From Actinomadura macra NBRC 14102 (GTDB lineage: Bacteria; Actinomycetota; Actinomycetes; Streptosporangiales; Streptosporangiaceae), in contig NZ_BCQT01000004.1 of assembly GCF_001552215.1 (NCBI RefSeq), forward strand, positions 558,001 through 622,000: DNA of 64,000 bases, given 5' to 3'. The notes below the pieces were generated by a model that saw only the letters and a list, made by a program, of their open reading frames with translations, ran no database searches and had not been told where the DNA came from. The translations under genes and the position numbers were made by a program. Of the stretch, positions 36,001-46,596 are shown one piece after another (the stretch's first letter is position 1; every line of letters starts with the position of its first letter).

Positions 36001-37988
36001 TCGTTCTCGATCCTGCCCTCCCACAGCGCCGTGAACGCGTCCTGGAACAGGCCCTTGATGGCCTCCTCGGACACGTCCACGGGCGGGGCGTACCGCAGCC
36101 CGAGGTCGTAGATCCAGAACCGCTGCCCGTCACCGCTGTTGATCTCGTAGGGCCGCTCGTCGATGACCTCGACGCCCATGTTCTGCAGGAGCGGCAGCAC
36201 CCGCGACAGCGAGATCGGCTCGCCCAGCCGGTAGATCTTCAGGCGCCGCTCTCCGGGCCCGGCGCTGTAGGGCTCGTACAGGTTGATCGAGGTGTCGGCG
36301 TCGCCGCTCAGCTCGTCGAGCCGGCGCAGGTCGGCGACCGCGGTGCGGGCCGGGAAGTCGGCCTTGTATCCTTCGGGGAAGGCGTCGGAGTACCGCCGGG
36401 CGAGCGTGCCGGAACGTTCCTCGCCGCACTGCTCGACGATCGCGTCGGCCAGGTCGTCGCCCCAGGACCGGGTCGCGACCGCGAGGCGCGCCTCCAGCTC
36501 GTCCACGTCCACGTCGGGCAGCGGACGGCCGCGCTCGCCGCGCACCACCACATGCAGCCGGGCGAGCATCGACTCGGTCACGTTCGCGCTGTAGTCGACG
36601 CTGACGCCCTCGAACGCGCTCCGCAGGATCTCCTGGATGCGCAGCCGGATCCGGGTGGTGTACCGGTCGCGCGGCAGGTAGACCATGCAGGACATGAAGC
36701 GCCCGTACAGGTCCTTGCGCAGGAACAGCTTGAGCTGGCGGCGCTCGCGCAGCCGCAGCACCCCGAGCGAGATCGACAGCAGGTCGTCGACGGAGATCTG
36801 GAACAGCTCGTCGCGCGGGTAGCTCTCCAGCACCTCGATGAGGTCCTGGCCGTCGTAGCTGTCGGGGGTGAACCCGGCGCGCTCCAGCACCTCGTCCAGC
36901 TTGCGCTTGAGGACGGGCACGTGCGCGATCGACTCGCTGTAGGCGACGTGGGTGAACAGGCCGAGGAACCGGCGCTCGCCGATGACCTCGCCCGCCGCGT
37001 CGAACTTCTTCACGCCGATGTAGTCGAGGTACAGCGGCCGATGGACGGTGGAGCGGGAGTTCGCCTTGGTCAGCACGAGCAGGTGCTTCTCGGTGGCCTT
37101 CTCGCGGACCTCGGGCGGCAGCGAGGCGAAGCTGTCGGACTCGCGCTTGTCGTTGCGCAGGATGCCGAGGCCGGTGCCCGGCTCCGGGCGCAGGCCGAGC
37201 TGGCCGCCGGCGGCGTGCCCCACCGCCTCGCCCGTGCTCTCCTCGCCGCTCTCGGTGAGCGTGTAGTCGCGGTAGCCGAGGAACGTGAAATGCCCGTTGG
37301 CCAGCCAGTCCAGCAGCTCGACGCCCTCGGCGAGCTCCTTGGCGGCAAGCGGCGGCGGCACGTCCCGGATCGCGGCGGCGATCTCGCCCGCCCGGGCCCG
37401 CATCTTCGGCTCGTCCTCGACCCCGACCCGCACGTCCTGCAGGACGCGCAGCAGGTCCTTCTCCAACGCGGCGAGCCGCTCGCGGTCGCTCGTGCGGTCC
37501 ACCTCGATGTGGATCCACGACTCGTCGACATCGGTGGCACTGTCCAGCTTGCCACGGAACGCCCGTAGATGACCTGCGACGTCGCGGTCAACTCCGAGCA
37601 GCGGGTGGACTATCAGATGCGTGGCGAGCTGGTGCCGGCTCAGCTCCATCGTCACGGAGTCGACGAGGAACGGCATGTCGTCGGTGACGACCTGGACGAC
37701 GGTGTGGCCGGGGTCCCAGCCGTTCTCCTCCAGCGACGGCGTGAACACCCGCACCTTCGCGCGCCCCTGCGGCCGCTCCTCGCCGAGCGCCCGGTGCGCC
37801 GTCGCGGGGCCGCAAATGTCCGCCGGGTCCCTGCTCAGCAGGTCCTCTGGAGCCACGTGGTGGTAGTAGAGGCGAAGGTAGGCGAGGGCCTCCTCCACGT
37901 CCCCGCCCCGGCCACCGGGGCGCTGGGCGCACGTCTCCGCGGCCCGCCGGAGCCGATCGTCCTTCGCCTGGTCGAGCTTGCCGCCCAT
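33099..37988 (-). CDS. gdh: large NAD-specific glutamate dehydrogenase
   Basis: A 1629-residue enzyme of the large (L_180) class of NAD-dependent glutamate dehydrogenases. It converts glutamate to 2-oxoglutarate and ammonia. The N-terminal half carries ACT-like regulatory regions. The catalytic core (about residues 700-1250) contains VPAGAKGGFVGK and a Rossmann segment with GIGDMSGDVFGNG. The C-terminal helical extension is typical of the class. I prefer the ATG at 37988, which follows GGGGAG at six bases, over a start seven codons upstream. Physiologically it would link proline/glutamate catabolism (pruA lies 6 kb away) to the TCA cycle. Confidence 0.96.
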   Translation of the reverse strand: MGGKLDQAKDDRLRRAAETCAQRPGGRGGDVEEALAYLRLYYHHVAPEDLLSRDPADICGPATAHRALGEERPQGRAKVRVFTPSLEENGWDPGHTVVQVVTDDMPFLVDSVTMELSRHQLATHLIVHPLLGVDRDVAGHLRAFRGKLDSATDVDESWIHIEVDRTSDRERLAALEKDLLRVLQDVRVGVEDEPKMRARAGEIAAAIRDVPPPLAAKELAEGVELLDWLANGHFTFLGYRDYTLTESGEESTGEAVGHAAGGQLGLRPEPGTGLGILRNDKRESDSFASLPPEVREKATEKHLLVLTKANSRSTVHRPLYLDYIGVKKFDAAGEVIGERRFLGLFTHVAYSESIAHVPVLKRKLDEVLERAGFTPDSYDGQDLIEVLESYPRDELFQISVDDLLSISLGVLRLRERRQLKLFLRKDLYGRFMSCMVYLPRDRYTTRIRLRIQEILRSAFEGVSVDYSANVTESMLARLHVVVRGERGRPLPDVDVDELEARLAVATRSWGDDLADAIVEQCGEERSGTLARRYSDAFPEGYKADFPARTAVADLRRLDELSGDADTSINLYEPYSAGPGERRLKIYRLGEPISLSRVLPLLQNMGVEVIDERPYEINSGDGQRFWIYDLGLRYAPPVDVSEEAIKGLFQDAFTALWEGRIENDGFNALVLHVGLNWWQAMILRAYALYLRQTGTSFSKRYIEQVLLRNAQITRLLVRLWESRLDPALAGGEEERSLGINEELHGKLDEVASLDEDRILRAYLAMIQATLRTNHYQHKPYLAVKFDPEGIPDLPQPRPKYEIFVYSPKVEGVHLRFGSVARGGLRWSDRREDFRTEILGLVKAQAVKNTVIVPAGAKGGFVGKQLPDPAADREAFMQAGIACYKDFISGLLDVTDNLVDGKVVPPPNVVRHDGDDTYLVVAADKGTATFSDIANGVAAEYGFWLGDAFASGGSVGYDHKAMGITARGAWESVKYHFRSLGKDIQHEDFTVVGIGDMSGDVFGNGMLLSEHIKLVAAFDHRHIVLDPDPDPAASFAERRRVFELPRSSWADYDASLISKGGGIFPRTAKSIRLSPQVRAVLGIDEGVKALTPHELIRAVLKAPVDLLWNGGIGTYVKASIENNADVGDKANDPVRVDGEELRCKVIGEGGNLGLTQLGRIEFAREGERRGSAALVNTDFIDNSAGVDTSDHEVNIKILLDQVVRDGELTRKQRDTLLYEMTDEVGRLVLRDNYAQNVVLAAARAQASAMLHVHARHLRKLERDGRLKRRLESLPDDKALAERRQSGLGLTSPEFSVLLAYAKLTLDAEIVASDLADDPYLESWLVEYFPTALRERFRSSMDRHPLRREIITTAVVNDLVNNSGSTFVFRMNEETGASSSDIARAYLVAREVFGMPRFWRSVEELSEQVEQSTQLAMLLEARKLTERGARWLLHNRRPPFDIRETIDLFSGGAATLGGRLPKLLVGLDLAAFEQRRDGFAELGVPDELAEQGAILVAAYSTFDLVGISHETGRPVEEVAEVYFDLADRLQLSRLRERIIALPRDDRWRSMARSALRDDLYAAHAALTRDVLVTSEPGEQPEERLGGWADKNRTAVQRAQQTLSEIWESDSFDLATLSVALGSIRTLVTASSL

Positions 37989-38252
37989 CAACAACTCCCC
38001 TAGAGACAATTCGCCACCTCGTTGTGGCGCTGCTCACTTGCGCCAGCGTAGCCAGGAATTCCCCCAAAACCGACCTGCTGAGCCGCAAGGTGAACGTGGC
38101 TTTGCCCACCCTGCCAGGCCTTCCCGCGATGCCGCCCGGTGATCGCCGAACTCCCCGTCCGGCCCGCTTTCGGGCGCATGTGACGACGGTCGGAACCGTT
38201 GCAGGGCACCGCTTTCGTCACCGCGGCCGCCCCCCTGACGGGGGCGCCGGGG

Positions 38253-39761
38253 TCAGCTTCCGCCGGTGCCGGCGCCCGTGCCGGGAGGGGTGGGCGTGGA
38301 GGTCGGGGGCGTGGGCGTCGGGTCGGGGCTGTTCGTCGACTGCGTGGGCGTCGGGTCCGTCGTCGTGCGGGTCGGCGACGGGCTCCCGGACGGGCTCGGG
38401 CTGCCGGACGGTGACGGGCTGAACGACGGCGACGGGCTGTAGGACGTCACGGGCGCCGGCCCCGACGGGCTGTGGCTCCGCGGCGCCGACGACCTCGGCG
38501 CGACATCGCTGGACGCCGGCGGGCCGCTGGGGTCGCTGACCTTCTGCCCCGCCTTGCCCTTGTCGCCGGACCCGAACGCCAGCGCCGAGGACACCACCAC
38601 GATCGCCACGATCAGCGCGGCGGCACCGGCCAGCACCGCCGAGCGGCCGGAACCGGTGAGGGTGCTCCGCAGGCCGCGTCCGCCGGTGGGGCGGCCCGGG
38701 ACGGTGTTGTCGGCGGCCCACTCGGCGGGCGTCGGCAGGCGGTCGGGGGGACCGCCGCCGGGCAGGTCCAGTTCGTCCCACTCGCCGGTGCGGGCCATCC
38801 CGGCGTCGAACGCTCCAACCGGAGCCGGCGCGAAACCGGGCCCTGCCGTGCCCTCGACGGCCTCCGCCGCGAGGACGCTGCCGGCGGCGAGCATCGCGGT
38901 CTCATCGGTGTCACCCGGCGGACGCACGGCCGCCGCCACCGCCGGGACCGCGGCGTCCTCGTGCCCGAGCAGCCGCATCAGCACCTGCCGGGCGTGCGGG
39001 CGCAGGGCCGGGTCCTTGTCGAGGCAGTCGGTGACGAGGTCGCGCAGCGGACCGTCCATGCCGCCGAGGTCCGGCTGCTCGTGCAGGATCCGGTTGATCA
39101 CCGCGGGGATGGTGTCCTGGCCGAACGGCGGCTCGCCGGTGGCGGCGAACACCAGCGTGGCCGCCCAGCAGAACACGTCCGCGGCGGTGCCGACCTCCTC
39201 GCCCTGGATCTGCTCGGGCGCCATGTACGAGGGCGTGCCGATGACGCGGCTGGTCAGCGTGGTGGAGCCGCTGATGGCGCGGGCGACCCCGAAGTCGATG
39301 ACGCGCGGCCCGTCCGGACCGATCAGCACGTTGTGCGGTTTGAAGTCGCGGTGGATGATCTTCGCCTGGTGGATCGCCGCGAGCGCGGTCGCGGTGCCGA
39401 CCGCGAGCCGGTCCAGGGCCGCGCCGCCGAGCGGGCCCTCCTGCGTGACCTGCTGGTTGAGCGAAGGCCCGGGGACGTACTCGCTGACGATGTAGGGCCG
39501 GTCGCCGTCCGCGTCCGCGTCGATGACCTGGGCCGTGCAGAACGGCGCGACCTTCTTCGCGACCTCCAGCTCCCGCAGGAAGCGGGCGCGCGCCTTGTCG
39601 TCCGAGGTCAGCTCGGCGTGCAGCAGCTTGACCGCGACCCGCCTGCCGTTCTCGTCCTCCCCGAGGAACACGGTGCCCTGGCCGCCCTCGCCCACCCGGC
39701 CGGTCAGGGCGTACGGACCAAGCCGCTCCGGATCACCGGACCGCAGCGCCCCAACCTCCAT
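38253..39761 (-). CDS. transmembrane Ser/Thr protein kinase
   Basis: A 502-residue PknB-family kinase. The kinase domain (about 12-270) has GEGGQGTVF, the VAVKLL lysine, HRDFKPHNVL, DFG and APE motifs, so it should be active. A juxtamembrane linker leads to one TM helix (about 385-407) and a low-complexity extracellular tail of Pro/Ser/Thr repeats (SPSPSGSPSP and TPTPPTSTP), with no PASTA units. Such a tail may be glycosylated or wall-spanning. ATG at 39761; a GTG two codons upstream is possible. Divergent from the three-repeat HTH protein. Confidence 0.9.
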   Translation of the reverse strand: MEVGALRSGDPERLGPYALTGRVGEGGQGTVFLGEDENGRRVAVKLLHAELTSDDKARARFLRELEVAKKVAPFCTAQVIDADADGDRPYIVSEYVPGPSLNQQVTQEGPLGGAALDRLAVGTATALAAIHQAKIIHRDFKPHNVLIGPDGPRVIDFGVARAISGSTTLTSRVIGTPSYMAPEQIQGEEVGTAADVFCWAATLVFAATGEPPFGQDTIPAVINRILHEQPDLGGMDGPLRDLVTDCLDKDPALRPHARQVLMRLLGHEDAAVPAVAAAVRPPGDTDETAMLAAGSVLAAEAVEGTAGPGFAPAPVGAFDAGMARTGEWDELDLPGGGPPDRLPTPAEWAADNTVPGRPTGGRGLRSTLTGSGRSAVLAGAAALIVAIVVVSSALAFGSGDKGKAGQKVSDPSGPPASSDVAPRSSAPRSHSPSGPAPVTSYSPSPSFSPSPSGSPSPSGSPSPTRTTTDPTPTQSTNSPDPTPTPPTSTPTPPGTGAGTGGS

Positions 39762-39998
39762 GCGTGGCACCGTCCCTCTCCCAATCGACGGACCGAAACG
39801 GACCACGGGCCGATCGACGCAGGCCAGCGCTCCGCTAGTGTGACGCCCCAAACCTGGGGAAAGTTCACTCGGCCCTGCGACCTTACGGCGCGTTCTGACC
39901 CCCCGCACCCGATCGGACACTTTTAGGCCGGGCCACCACCCTAATACCGCCACACCCGCCGCGATACCGCGCAACCACGGGTTCGCGTAAGTGAGACT

Positions 39999-40601
39999 AT
40001 GCCGGTGACCACACTCGACGGCCGCCGCGTCTACACCCGCGCCGAACTGATGGATGCGCACGGCCTCGGACGCAGCACCCTGGAGAAGTGGTTCCGCGAG
40101 CGCGCGGCGAACGGCCACCCCGAAGCGGCCGGGACGGTCGGCTCACAGCTCGCCTGGGACGCCGACGCCTGGGACCACTGGTACGCCTCGCGCGGTAGCG
40201 CGACCGTCCCGTCCGGGCTGGTCACCCGCGATGAGCTGGCCGAACGCCACCACGTGAGCCGTCACCACCTGAAGCGGCTCTGGGCCGACCGCGCGTCCAA
40301 CGGCCATCCGGAGGCGGCCCACCGCGCGGGCAAGGCGCTCTACTGGGACGAGGCGGAGTGGGCCGCCTGGTACGCCGCCGAGCGCGACCGCCCGTCCCAG
40401 GACGGCGACCCGGACGGCCTGGTCACCCTCGCCGAGGCCGCTCGCATCCTCGGCCTCGCGCAGACGAGCGTCACCGTCTACCCCAAACGCCCGCCCGCGG
40501 GCTGGCCCGAACCGGCCGCGGTAGAGGAACTGGGCGGCGGCCGGGTCCGCCGCCTCTACCGCCGCCGAGACATCCAGTCCTACGCCTCCAGGCGCCGCTG
40601 A
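39999..40601 (+). CDS. three-repeat MerR-like HTH protein
   Basis: A 200-residue protein composed of three similar units of about 60 residues. Unit 1 has VYTRAELMDAHGLGRSTLEK, unit 2 VTRDELAERHHVSRHHLKRL and unit 3 VTLAEAARILGLAQTSVTVY. The first two share a following RAxNGHPEA segment and an LxWDxxxWxxWYA close. Each looks like an excisionase/MerR-type winged HTH. A three-headed DNA-binding protein with no other domain is implied. No target is apparent. The ATG at 39999 is the first in a frame that matches unit 1. Confidence 0.75.
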   Translation: MPVTTLDGRRVYTRAELMDAHGLGRSTLEKWFRERAANGHPEAAGTVGSQLAWDADAWDHWYASRGSATVPSGLVTRDELAERHHVSRHHLKRLWADRASNGHPEAAHRAGKALYWDEAEWAAWYAAERDRPSQDGDPDGLVTLAEAARILGLAQTSVTVYPKRPPAGWPEPAAVEELGGGRVRRLYRRRDIQSYASRRR

Positions 40602-40680
40602 AATCGAGGGTTCTCGGTACGCTAGGACAGTTTCGACCTCAAACGTGTCACCTACCGTCATCAATCGAAAGCACAGTGTC

Positions 40681-40812
40681 ATGAGGGTCGCAGCCGTTGT
40701 CCACTACTACACGCTGCCTGACACCCCCTACGCGATGTGGGTCCGAGGGGACCTCCCCGAACCGCTCGCGTTCGAGATCGACACAGAACTCTGGGAGCCC
40801 TGGGACGAGTAA
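40681..40812 (+). CDS. possible 43-residue protein
   Basis: An ATG-to-TAA frame encoding a compact acidic, aromatic-rich peptide (VHYYTLPDTPYAMW, then FEIDTELWEPWDE). Its TAA ends five bases before the acetoacetyl-CoA synthetase gene on the other strand. The amino-acid make-up looks protein-like, but the ribosome site is weak. Confidence 0.4.
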   Translation: MRVAAVVHYYTLPDTPYAMWVRGDLPEPLAFEIDTELWEPWDE

Positions 40813-40817
40813 TCCGC

Positions 40818-42779
40818 TCATGGGGTGAAGTGGGAAAGGACCTCCGGGTTGGCCAGGGAGTCGCGGTTGGCGGCCTTGTCGACCGGGGTGCCCTGGAGGA
40901 TCTTGCGGACGGGGACCTCCAGCTTCTTTCCCGACAGCGTGCGCGGGATGCCGGGGACCTCGCGGATCTCGTCGGGGACGTGGCGGGGCGACAGGGCCGA
41001 CCGAATCCGGCGTTTGAGCTCGGTCACCAGCTCGTCGCCGAGGGACGCGCCCGGGGCGAGCTGGACGTACAGCAGGAGGCGGCCCTCCTGGCCCAGGCGG
41101 CCGGTGTCGATGACGAGGCTGTCGGCGATCTCGTCGAACGCCTCGACGACCCGGTAGAAGTCGGAGGTGCCCATCCGGACGCCGCCGCGGTTGAGGGTGG
41201 AGTCGGAACGGCCGTAGATGACGCAGCCGCCGTCCGGGAGGATCTTGATCCAGTCGCCGTGCCGCCACACGTCCGGGTACATCCCGAAGTAGGACTCGCG
41301 GTAGCGGTCGCCGTTCTCGTCGTTCCAGAACCTGACCGGCATGGACGGCATGGGCTCGGTGATGACCAGCTCGCCGACCTCGTCCACGACGGGCTTGCCG
41401 TCGTCGCCGTACGCCTCGACCTTGGCGCCGAGACCGCGGCACTGCAGGACGCCCGCGCGGAGCGGTAGCAGGGGGGACGGGCCCACGAAGCCGGTGCACA
41501 GGTCCGTGCCGCCGGAGAACGAGCCGAGCAGCAGGTTCTCGCCGACCGCCTCGTACACCCAGGCGAACCCCTCGGGGGGCAGCGGCGAACCGGTCGAGCC
41601 GATGCCGCGCAGGCGGGACAGGTCGTGCTCACGCCCGGGACGGCGGCCCTCCTTGGCGGACGCGGTGAGGTACGGCGCGCCGACGCCCAGGTAGGTGACG
41701 CCGTTGTCGGCGGCGAGCGACCAGAGGTCGAGCGGGGCGCCGTCGTACATGACGATGGTGGAGCCCACCAGCAGGCCGCCGATGAGGTAGTTCCACATCA
41801 TCCAGCCGGTGGTGGTGTACCAGAAGAAGACGTCCCCGGGGCCGAGGTCCTGGTGGAACGACAGGGCCTTCAGGTGCTCCAGGACGACGCCGCCGTGCCC
41901 GTGGACGATCGGTTTGGGCAGCCCGGTCGTCCCGGACGAGTAGACGACCCAGAGCGGGTGGTCGAACGGGACGTCCTCGAACTCGAGGGTGTCGTGGCCC
42001 TGGCGCGGCAGGTCGCGGTAGTGCATGCCGGCGCGGAGCCCGTCCGGGGTGGCGGCGGGGTCGAGGTAGGGGATCAGGACGGTGGCGGCGAGGGTCGGCA
42101 GCTCGGCGGCGATCTCGGCGGCGATGTCCCGGCGGTCGAAGCGCTTGCCGTTGTAGGCGTAGCCGTCCACGGTGATCAGGACTTTCGGCTCGATCTGCGC
42201 GAACCGGTCGATCACCGAGGAGGCGCCGAAGTCCGGGGAACAGGACGACCAGATCGCGCCCAGCGAGGCGGTGGCCAGGAAGCAGATGAGCGCCTCGGGG
42301 ATGTTCGGGACGTAGGCGACAACACGGTCGCCCTTGCCGACGCCGAGCTCCGCCAGGCCCGCGCGGACCTCCGCGACGTGCAGGGCCAGCTCGCGATGGG
42401 TGAGGACGCGGTGCCCGCCGGCCTCCGACCTGAAGATCACCGCGGTCTCGTCCGGGATGTCGGCGGCCCTACGCAGGGCGTTGGCGGCGTAGTTGAGCGT
42501 CGCGCCGGGGAACCAGGTGAGCCCGTCCACGGGCATGGGTCCGCCCGACCGGACGGGGCCGTCGCCCCGCCGTCCGACGACCCCGAAGTAGGACCAGATC
42601 GCATCCCAGAAGGCATCGATCTCCGTGACCGACCACCGCCAGAGGTCGTCATAGGACTCCGTGAGCACGCCCCGGTCCCACAGCCAGTGGACGAAGCGCG
42701 TGACCCGTGCGTCGGCAACGACCTCCGCCGAGGGTTCCCACAATGGCGAGCCCTCGGAAACCTCATGGTCACGGGACAT
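40818..42779 (-). CDS. acetoacetyl-CoA synthetase
   Basis: A 653-residue ANL-superfamily ligase that would activate acetoacetate with ATP and CoA. The P-loop motif is YSSGTTGLPKPIVHGHGG; A5/A8-like segments GSTGSPLPPEGFAW and YGRSDSTLNRGGVRMGT follow, and the catalytic Lys is in PRTLSGKKLEVPV. Length and the N-terminal LWEPSAE pattern match AacS rather than acetyl-CoA synthetase. The ATG at 42779 follows GGGAG; the nine-codon extension upstream is spurious. It may feed ketone-body or leucine-derived acetoacetate into acetyl-CoA or polyketide precursors. Monocistronic. Confidence 0.93.
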   Translation of the reverse strand: MSRDHEVSEGSPLWEPSAEVVADARVTRFVHWLWDRGVLTESYDDLWRWSVTEIDAFWDAIWSYFGVVGRRGDGPVRSGGPMPVDGLTWFPGATLNYAANALRRAADIPDETAVIFRSEAGGHRVLTHRELALHVAEVRAGLAELGVGKGDRVVAYVPNIPEALICFLATASLGAIWSSCSPDFGASSVIDRFAQIEPKVLITVDGYAYNGKRFDRRDIAAEIAAELPTLAATVLIPYLDPAATPDGLRAGMHYRDLPRQGHDTLEFEDVPFDHPLWVVYSSGTTGLPKPIVHGHGGVVLEHLKALSFHQDLGPGDVFFWYTTTGWMMWNYLIGGLLVGSTIVMYDGAPLDLWSLAADNGVTYLGVGAPYLTASAKEGRRPGREHDLSRLRGIGSTGSPLPPEGFAWVYEAVGENLLLGSFSGGTDLCTGFVGPSPLLPLRAGVLQCRGLGAKVEAYGDDGKPVVDEVGELVITEPMPSMPVRFWNDENGDRYRESYFGMYPDVWRHGDWIKILPDGGCVIYGRSDSTLNRGGVRMGTSDFYRVVEAFDEIADSLVIDTGRLGQEGRLLLYVQLAPGASLGDELVTELKRRIRSALSPRHVPDEIREVPGIPRTLSGKKLEVPVRKILQGTPVDKAANRDSLANPEVLSHFTP

Positions 42780-42869
42780 TTCTCTCCCTTCCTGGCCACA
42801 CTCCACTGAACGGCATCCCCAATATCAGCCCCGCCGCACGTGGCGCGCAACTTCCCCGCCGGGGCGGGC

Positions 42870-43580
42870 CTACAGGCGGGTGAGGTCCGCGGCGGCGGCG
42901 ACCACGGCGTGGGTGTCGGCGAGGGTCGCCAGGACGCGGTCGGCGCCGGCGGCGCGGAGTTCGGCCTCGGTGGCGCTGCCGGTGGCGACGGCGACGACCG
43001 GGGACCCCGCGATGCGGGCGGCCTGGACGTCGCGGGGGGAGTCGGCGATGTAGACCGTCGCGGATTCGAGGTAGCGGGTGCCGTGCCGCTCCCCCGCGCG
43101 GCTGCGCGCCAGTTCGAGCAGGGCGGCCTTGCTGTAGACGCCGTTCTCGTACCCCCCGGCATCCAGGTCGAGATGCTCGGCGAGACCGAGTTCGGTCACC
43201 TTCAGCACCGCGTTCGGCCGGACGGAGCCGGTCAGCACGGACTGGACCACTCCCGGCACGTGCGCGAGAGCCTGGACGGCCTCGCCGGCGCCCGCGAGCA
43301 CCCGCCCGTGGGTGCGCAGGTCGCCGCGGCGGGTGGCGAACGCCTCGGTGAGCGCGGCCACGAAGGCGGGCAGGTGGTCGTCGGTGGTGATGACGTCGTT
43401 GAACGCCAGGGTCTCGAAGATGATCTCCGACTCGGTGCGGCCGGGGGTGGGGGCGAGCCGGACGAGGGGCCGTCCGATCGTCCGCTGGAAGGCTTCGGCG
43501 TACGCCTCCCGGGTGACCCGCCCGACGTCGACCAGCGTGTGATCGATGTTCCACAGCACCAGGCGGTTCAGCGTCGACAT
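42870..43580 (-). CDS. HAD-superfamily protein with Asn in place of nucleophile Asp
   Basis: A 236-residue HAD-like (phosphoglycolate-phosphatase-type) protein with cap and core. Motif II is SVLTGS, the motif III region is VYSKAAL and motif IV is YIADSPRDVQAA. Motif I, normally DxDxT, reads NIDHT (LVLWNIDHTLVD): the first Asp, the covalent nucleophile in active HAD phosphatases, is Asn. The enzyme is thus either inactive, differently acting, or repaired by deamidation. The ATG at 43580 is chosen over one 11 codons upstream. No partner gene is evident. Confidence 0.8.
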   Translation of the reverse strand: MSTLNRLVLWNIDHTLVDVGRVTREAYAEAFQRTIGRPLVRLAPTPGRTESEIIFETLAFNDVITTDDHLPAFVAALTEAFATRRGDLRTHGRVLAGAGEAVQALAHVPGVVQSVLTGSVRPNAVLKVTELGLAEHLDLDAGGYENGVYSKAALLELARSRAGERHGTRYLESATVYIADSPRDVQAARIAGSPVVAVATGSATEAELRAAGADRVLATLADTHAVVAAAADLTRL

Positions 43581-43726
43581 CCCGTTCCCAAGTGCGGTCG
43601 GAGGAGCGTCCACGGGCGACCGTCATGGGCGCACGCGACGTGCGGCGAGCTTATCGTCGGGCCTCATGCCCACCGAACGCAACCGGCGACGGACGGGCTG
43701 GGCAACGGAACCGTCCGAGGGCGGGC

Positions 43727-45358
<1,632 letters not shown>

Positions 45359-45451
45359 CTGGTGGCTCCCTGCGAGATCCGGCGACGGTGTCGACGTGCG
45401 GTGACCTACCCGCCCGGCCGCCACCGAATACCCCGGCCGCTCATCCGCCGA

Positions 45452-45943
45452 TCACTCCAGGTGCGGGATCTCCTGGGTGGCGTACCAGAGCAGTTCGTGA
45501 CCTTCGGCGCCGTCCACGGCGAACAGGGCGTCGTCGTCGCCCGCGTCGGCGGCGGCCAGGGCCCGCACGGCGGCGGCGATGTCGGGCGCGGCGGACGCCT
45601 CGTCCACATGGGCGGAGGCGATCTTCGTCCACGGGACGGCGGCGGCCAGCTCCGACAGTGACCGGTCGGTGCCTCCGCCCCGCCAGGTGACCACTGGGTC
45701 GGGCATCTCGGCGGCGAGGACGACCCGGCGGCGCGGGGCGGACGGGTCGGTGGCGAGCAGCCGGAGGGAGGCGCGGGCGGCGGCGGTCATCGCCGCGTAC
45801 TCCAGCTCCTCAAGGTCGCCGCCGGCGTACCACTCGCGGAGCGCGGGCGTCACCGCGTGGGCGGCGAGCGGCGCGGGGCCGATCTCCCGCGCGGCCCTTG
45901 CGGCGGCGAGGAGTGTGAGCGTGGAAGGCAGGTAGACGCGCAT
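45452..45943 (-). CDS. conserved actinobacterial protein (DUF6912-like)
   Basis: A 163-residue protein beginning MRVYLPSTLTLLAAARAA, with HAVTPALREWYAGGDLEEL and YAAMTAAARASLRLL. It is common in actinomycetes and I recall it as DUF6912; no function is known. No TM or signal. Its start lies five bases from the stop of the upstream HAD gene, so they are co-transcribed. Confidence 0.65.
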   Translation of the reverse strand: MRVYLPSTLTLLAAARAAREIGPAPLAAHAVTPALREWYAGGDLEELEYAAMTAAARASLRLLATDPSAPRRRVVLAAEMPDPVVTWRGGGTDRSLSELAAAVPWTKIASAHVDEASAAPDIAAAVRALAAADAGDDDALFAVDGAEGHELLWYATQEIPHLE

Positions 45944-45948
45944 GTCGG

Positions 45949-46596
45949 TCAGTCAGTCTCGCACGAGAGGAGATCCAGACCGCGCAGTTCGGCGATCGTG
46001 GAGTCGGCGGAGGTGTGGTGGACGCCGTGCAGGCCGAGGGCCTCGGCGGCGCGGACGTTGTGGTCGATGTCGTCGATGAACACGCATTCCGCGGCCTGGC
46101 TGCCGAGGAGGTCGAGGGTGTGCCGGAAGATCCGCTCGTCGGGCTTGCGCAGCCCGACCTCGCAGGAGATCACGACCTCGTCGAAGACGCCGGCGAACAG
46201 GTCGCGTGGGTAGACGTTGCCCCAGGAGTTGGACAGCAGGGCGGTGCGGGCGCCGGCGGCGCGGACCGCGCGCAGCGCCGCGTACATCGGCTCGACGGGG
46301 GCGAACGCGCCGAACATGCGGGTGAGCAGCCCGGCGGCGGCGACCGGGCCGCCCTCCACGGTGAGCAGTTCGGCGGCGAGGAGCCGCTCGAACTCCCCGG
46401 TGGGCAGCGAGCCGTCCTCCAACCCGTGGATGGGATTGGTCCCGGCGCCGTCGTAGGCCTGCCGCACCCAGCCGCGCATGACGACGCGATACCGCTCGGC
46501 GTCGATGCGGTCGGCGGCCAGCCACGCGGCGATGGTCTCGTCCAGGGGAGGCGTGAGGACGCCTCCCCAGTCGGTGATGACGGCTTTGACGGTCAC
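45949..46596 (-). CDS. HAD-IA family hydrolase
   Basis: A 215-residue HAD-like hydrolase. Motif I is DWGGVLT (nucleophile Asp; DxG variant as in several HAD-IA members), motif II LLSNSW, motif III Lys in LRKPDERIF and motif IV VFIDDIDHNV. A helical cap lies between. The substrate is probably a small phosphometabolite or halo-acid and is not identifiable. The GTG at 46596 starts the conserved VKAVITDWGG region. Upstream partner of the DUF6912-like gene. Confidence 0.85.
   Translation of the reverse strand: MTVKAVITDWGGVLTPPLDETIAAWLAADRIDAERYRVVMRGWVRQAYDGAGTNPIHGLEDGSLPTGEFERLLAAELLTVEGGPVAAAGLLTRMFGAFAPVEPMYAALRAVRAAGARTALLSNSWGNVYPRDLFAGVFDEVVISCEVGLRKPDERIFRHTLDLLGSQAAECVFIDDIDHNVRAAEALGLHGVHHTSADSTIAELRGLDLLSCETD

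Noticed and set aside
33309..37568. 1419-codon plus-strand open frame
   Set aside because: It is the antisense of the NAD-GDH gene, whose catalytic motifs and ribosome site are clear; long shadow frames are normal at this GC content.
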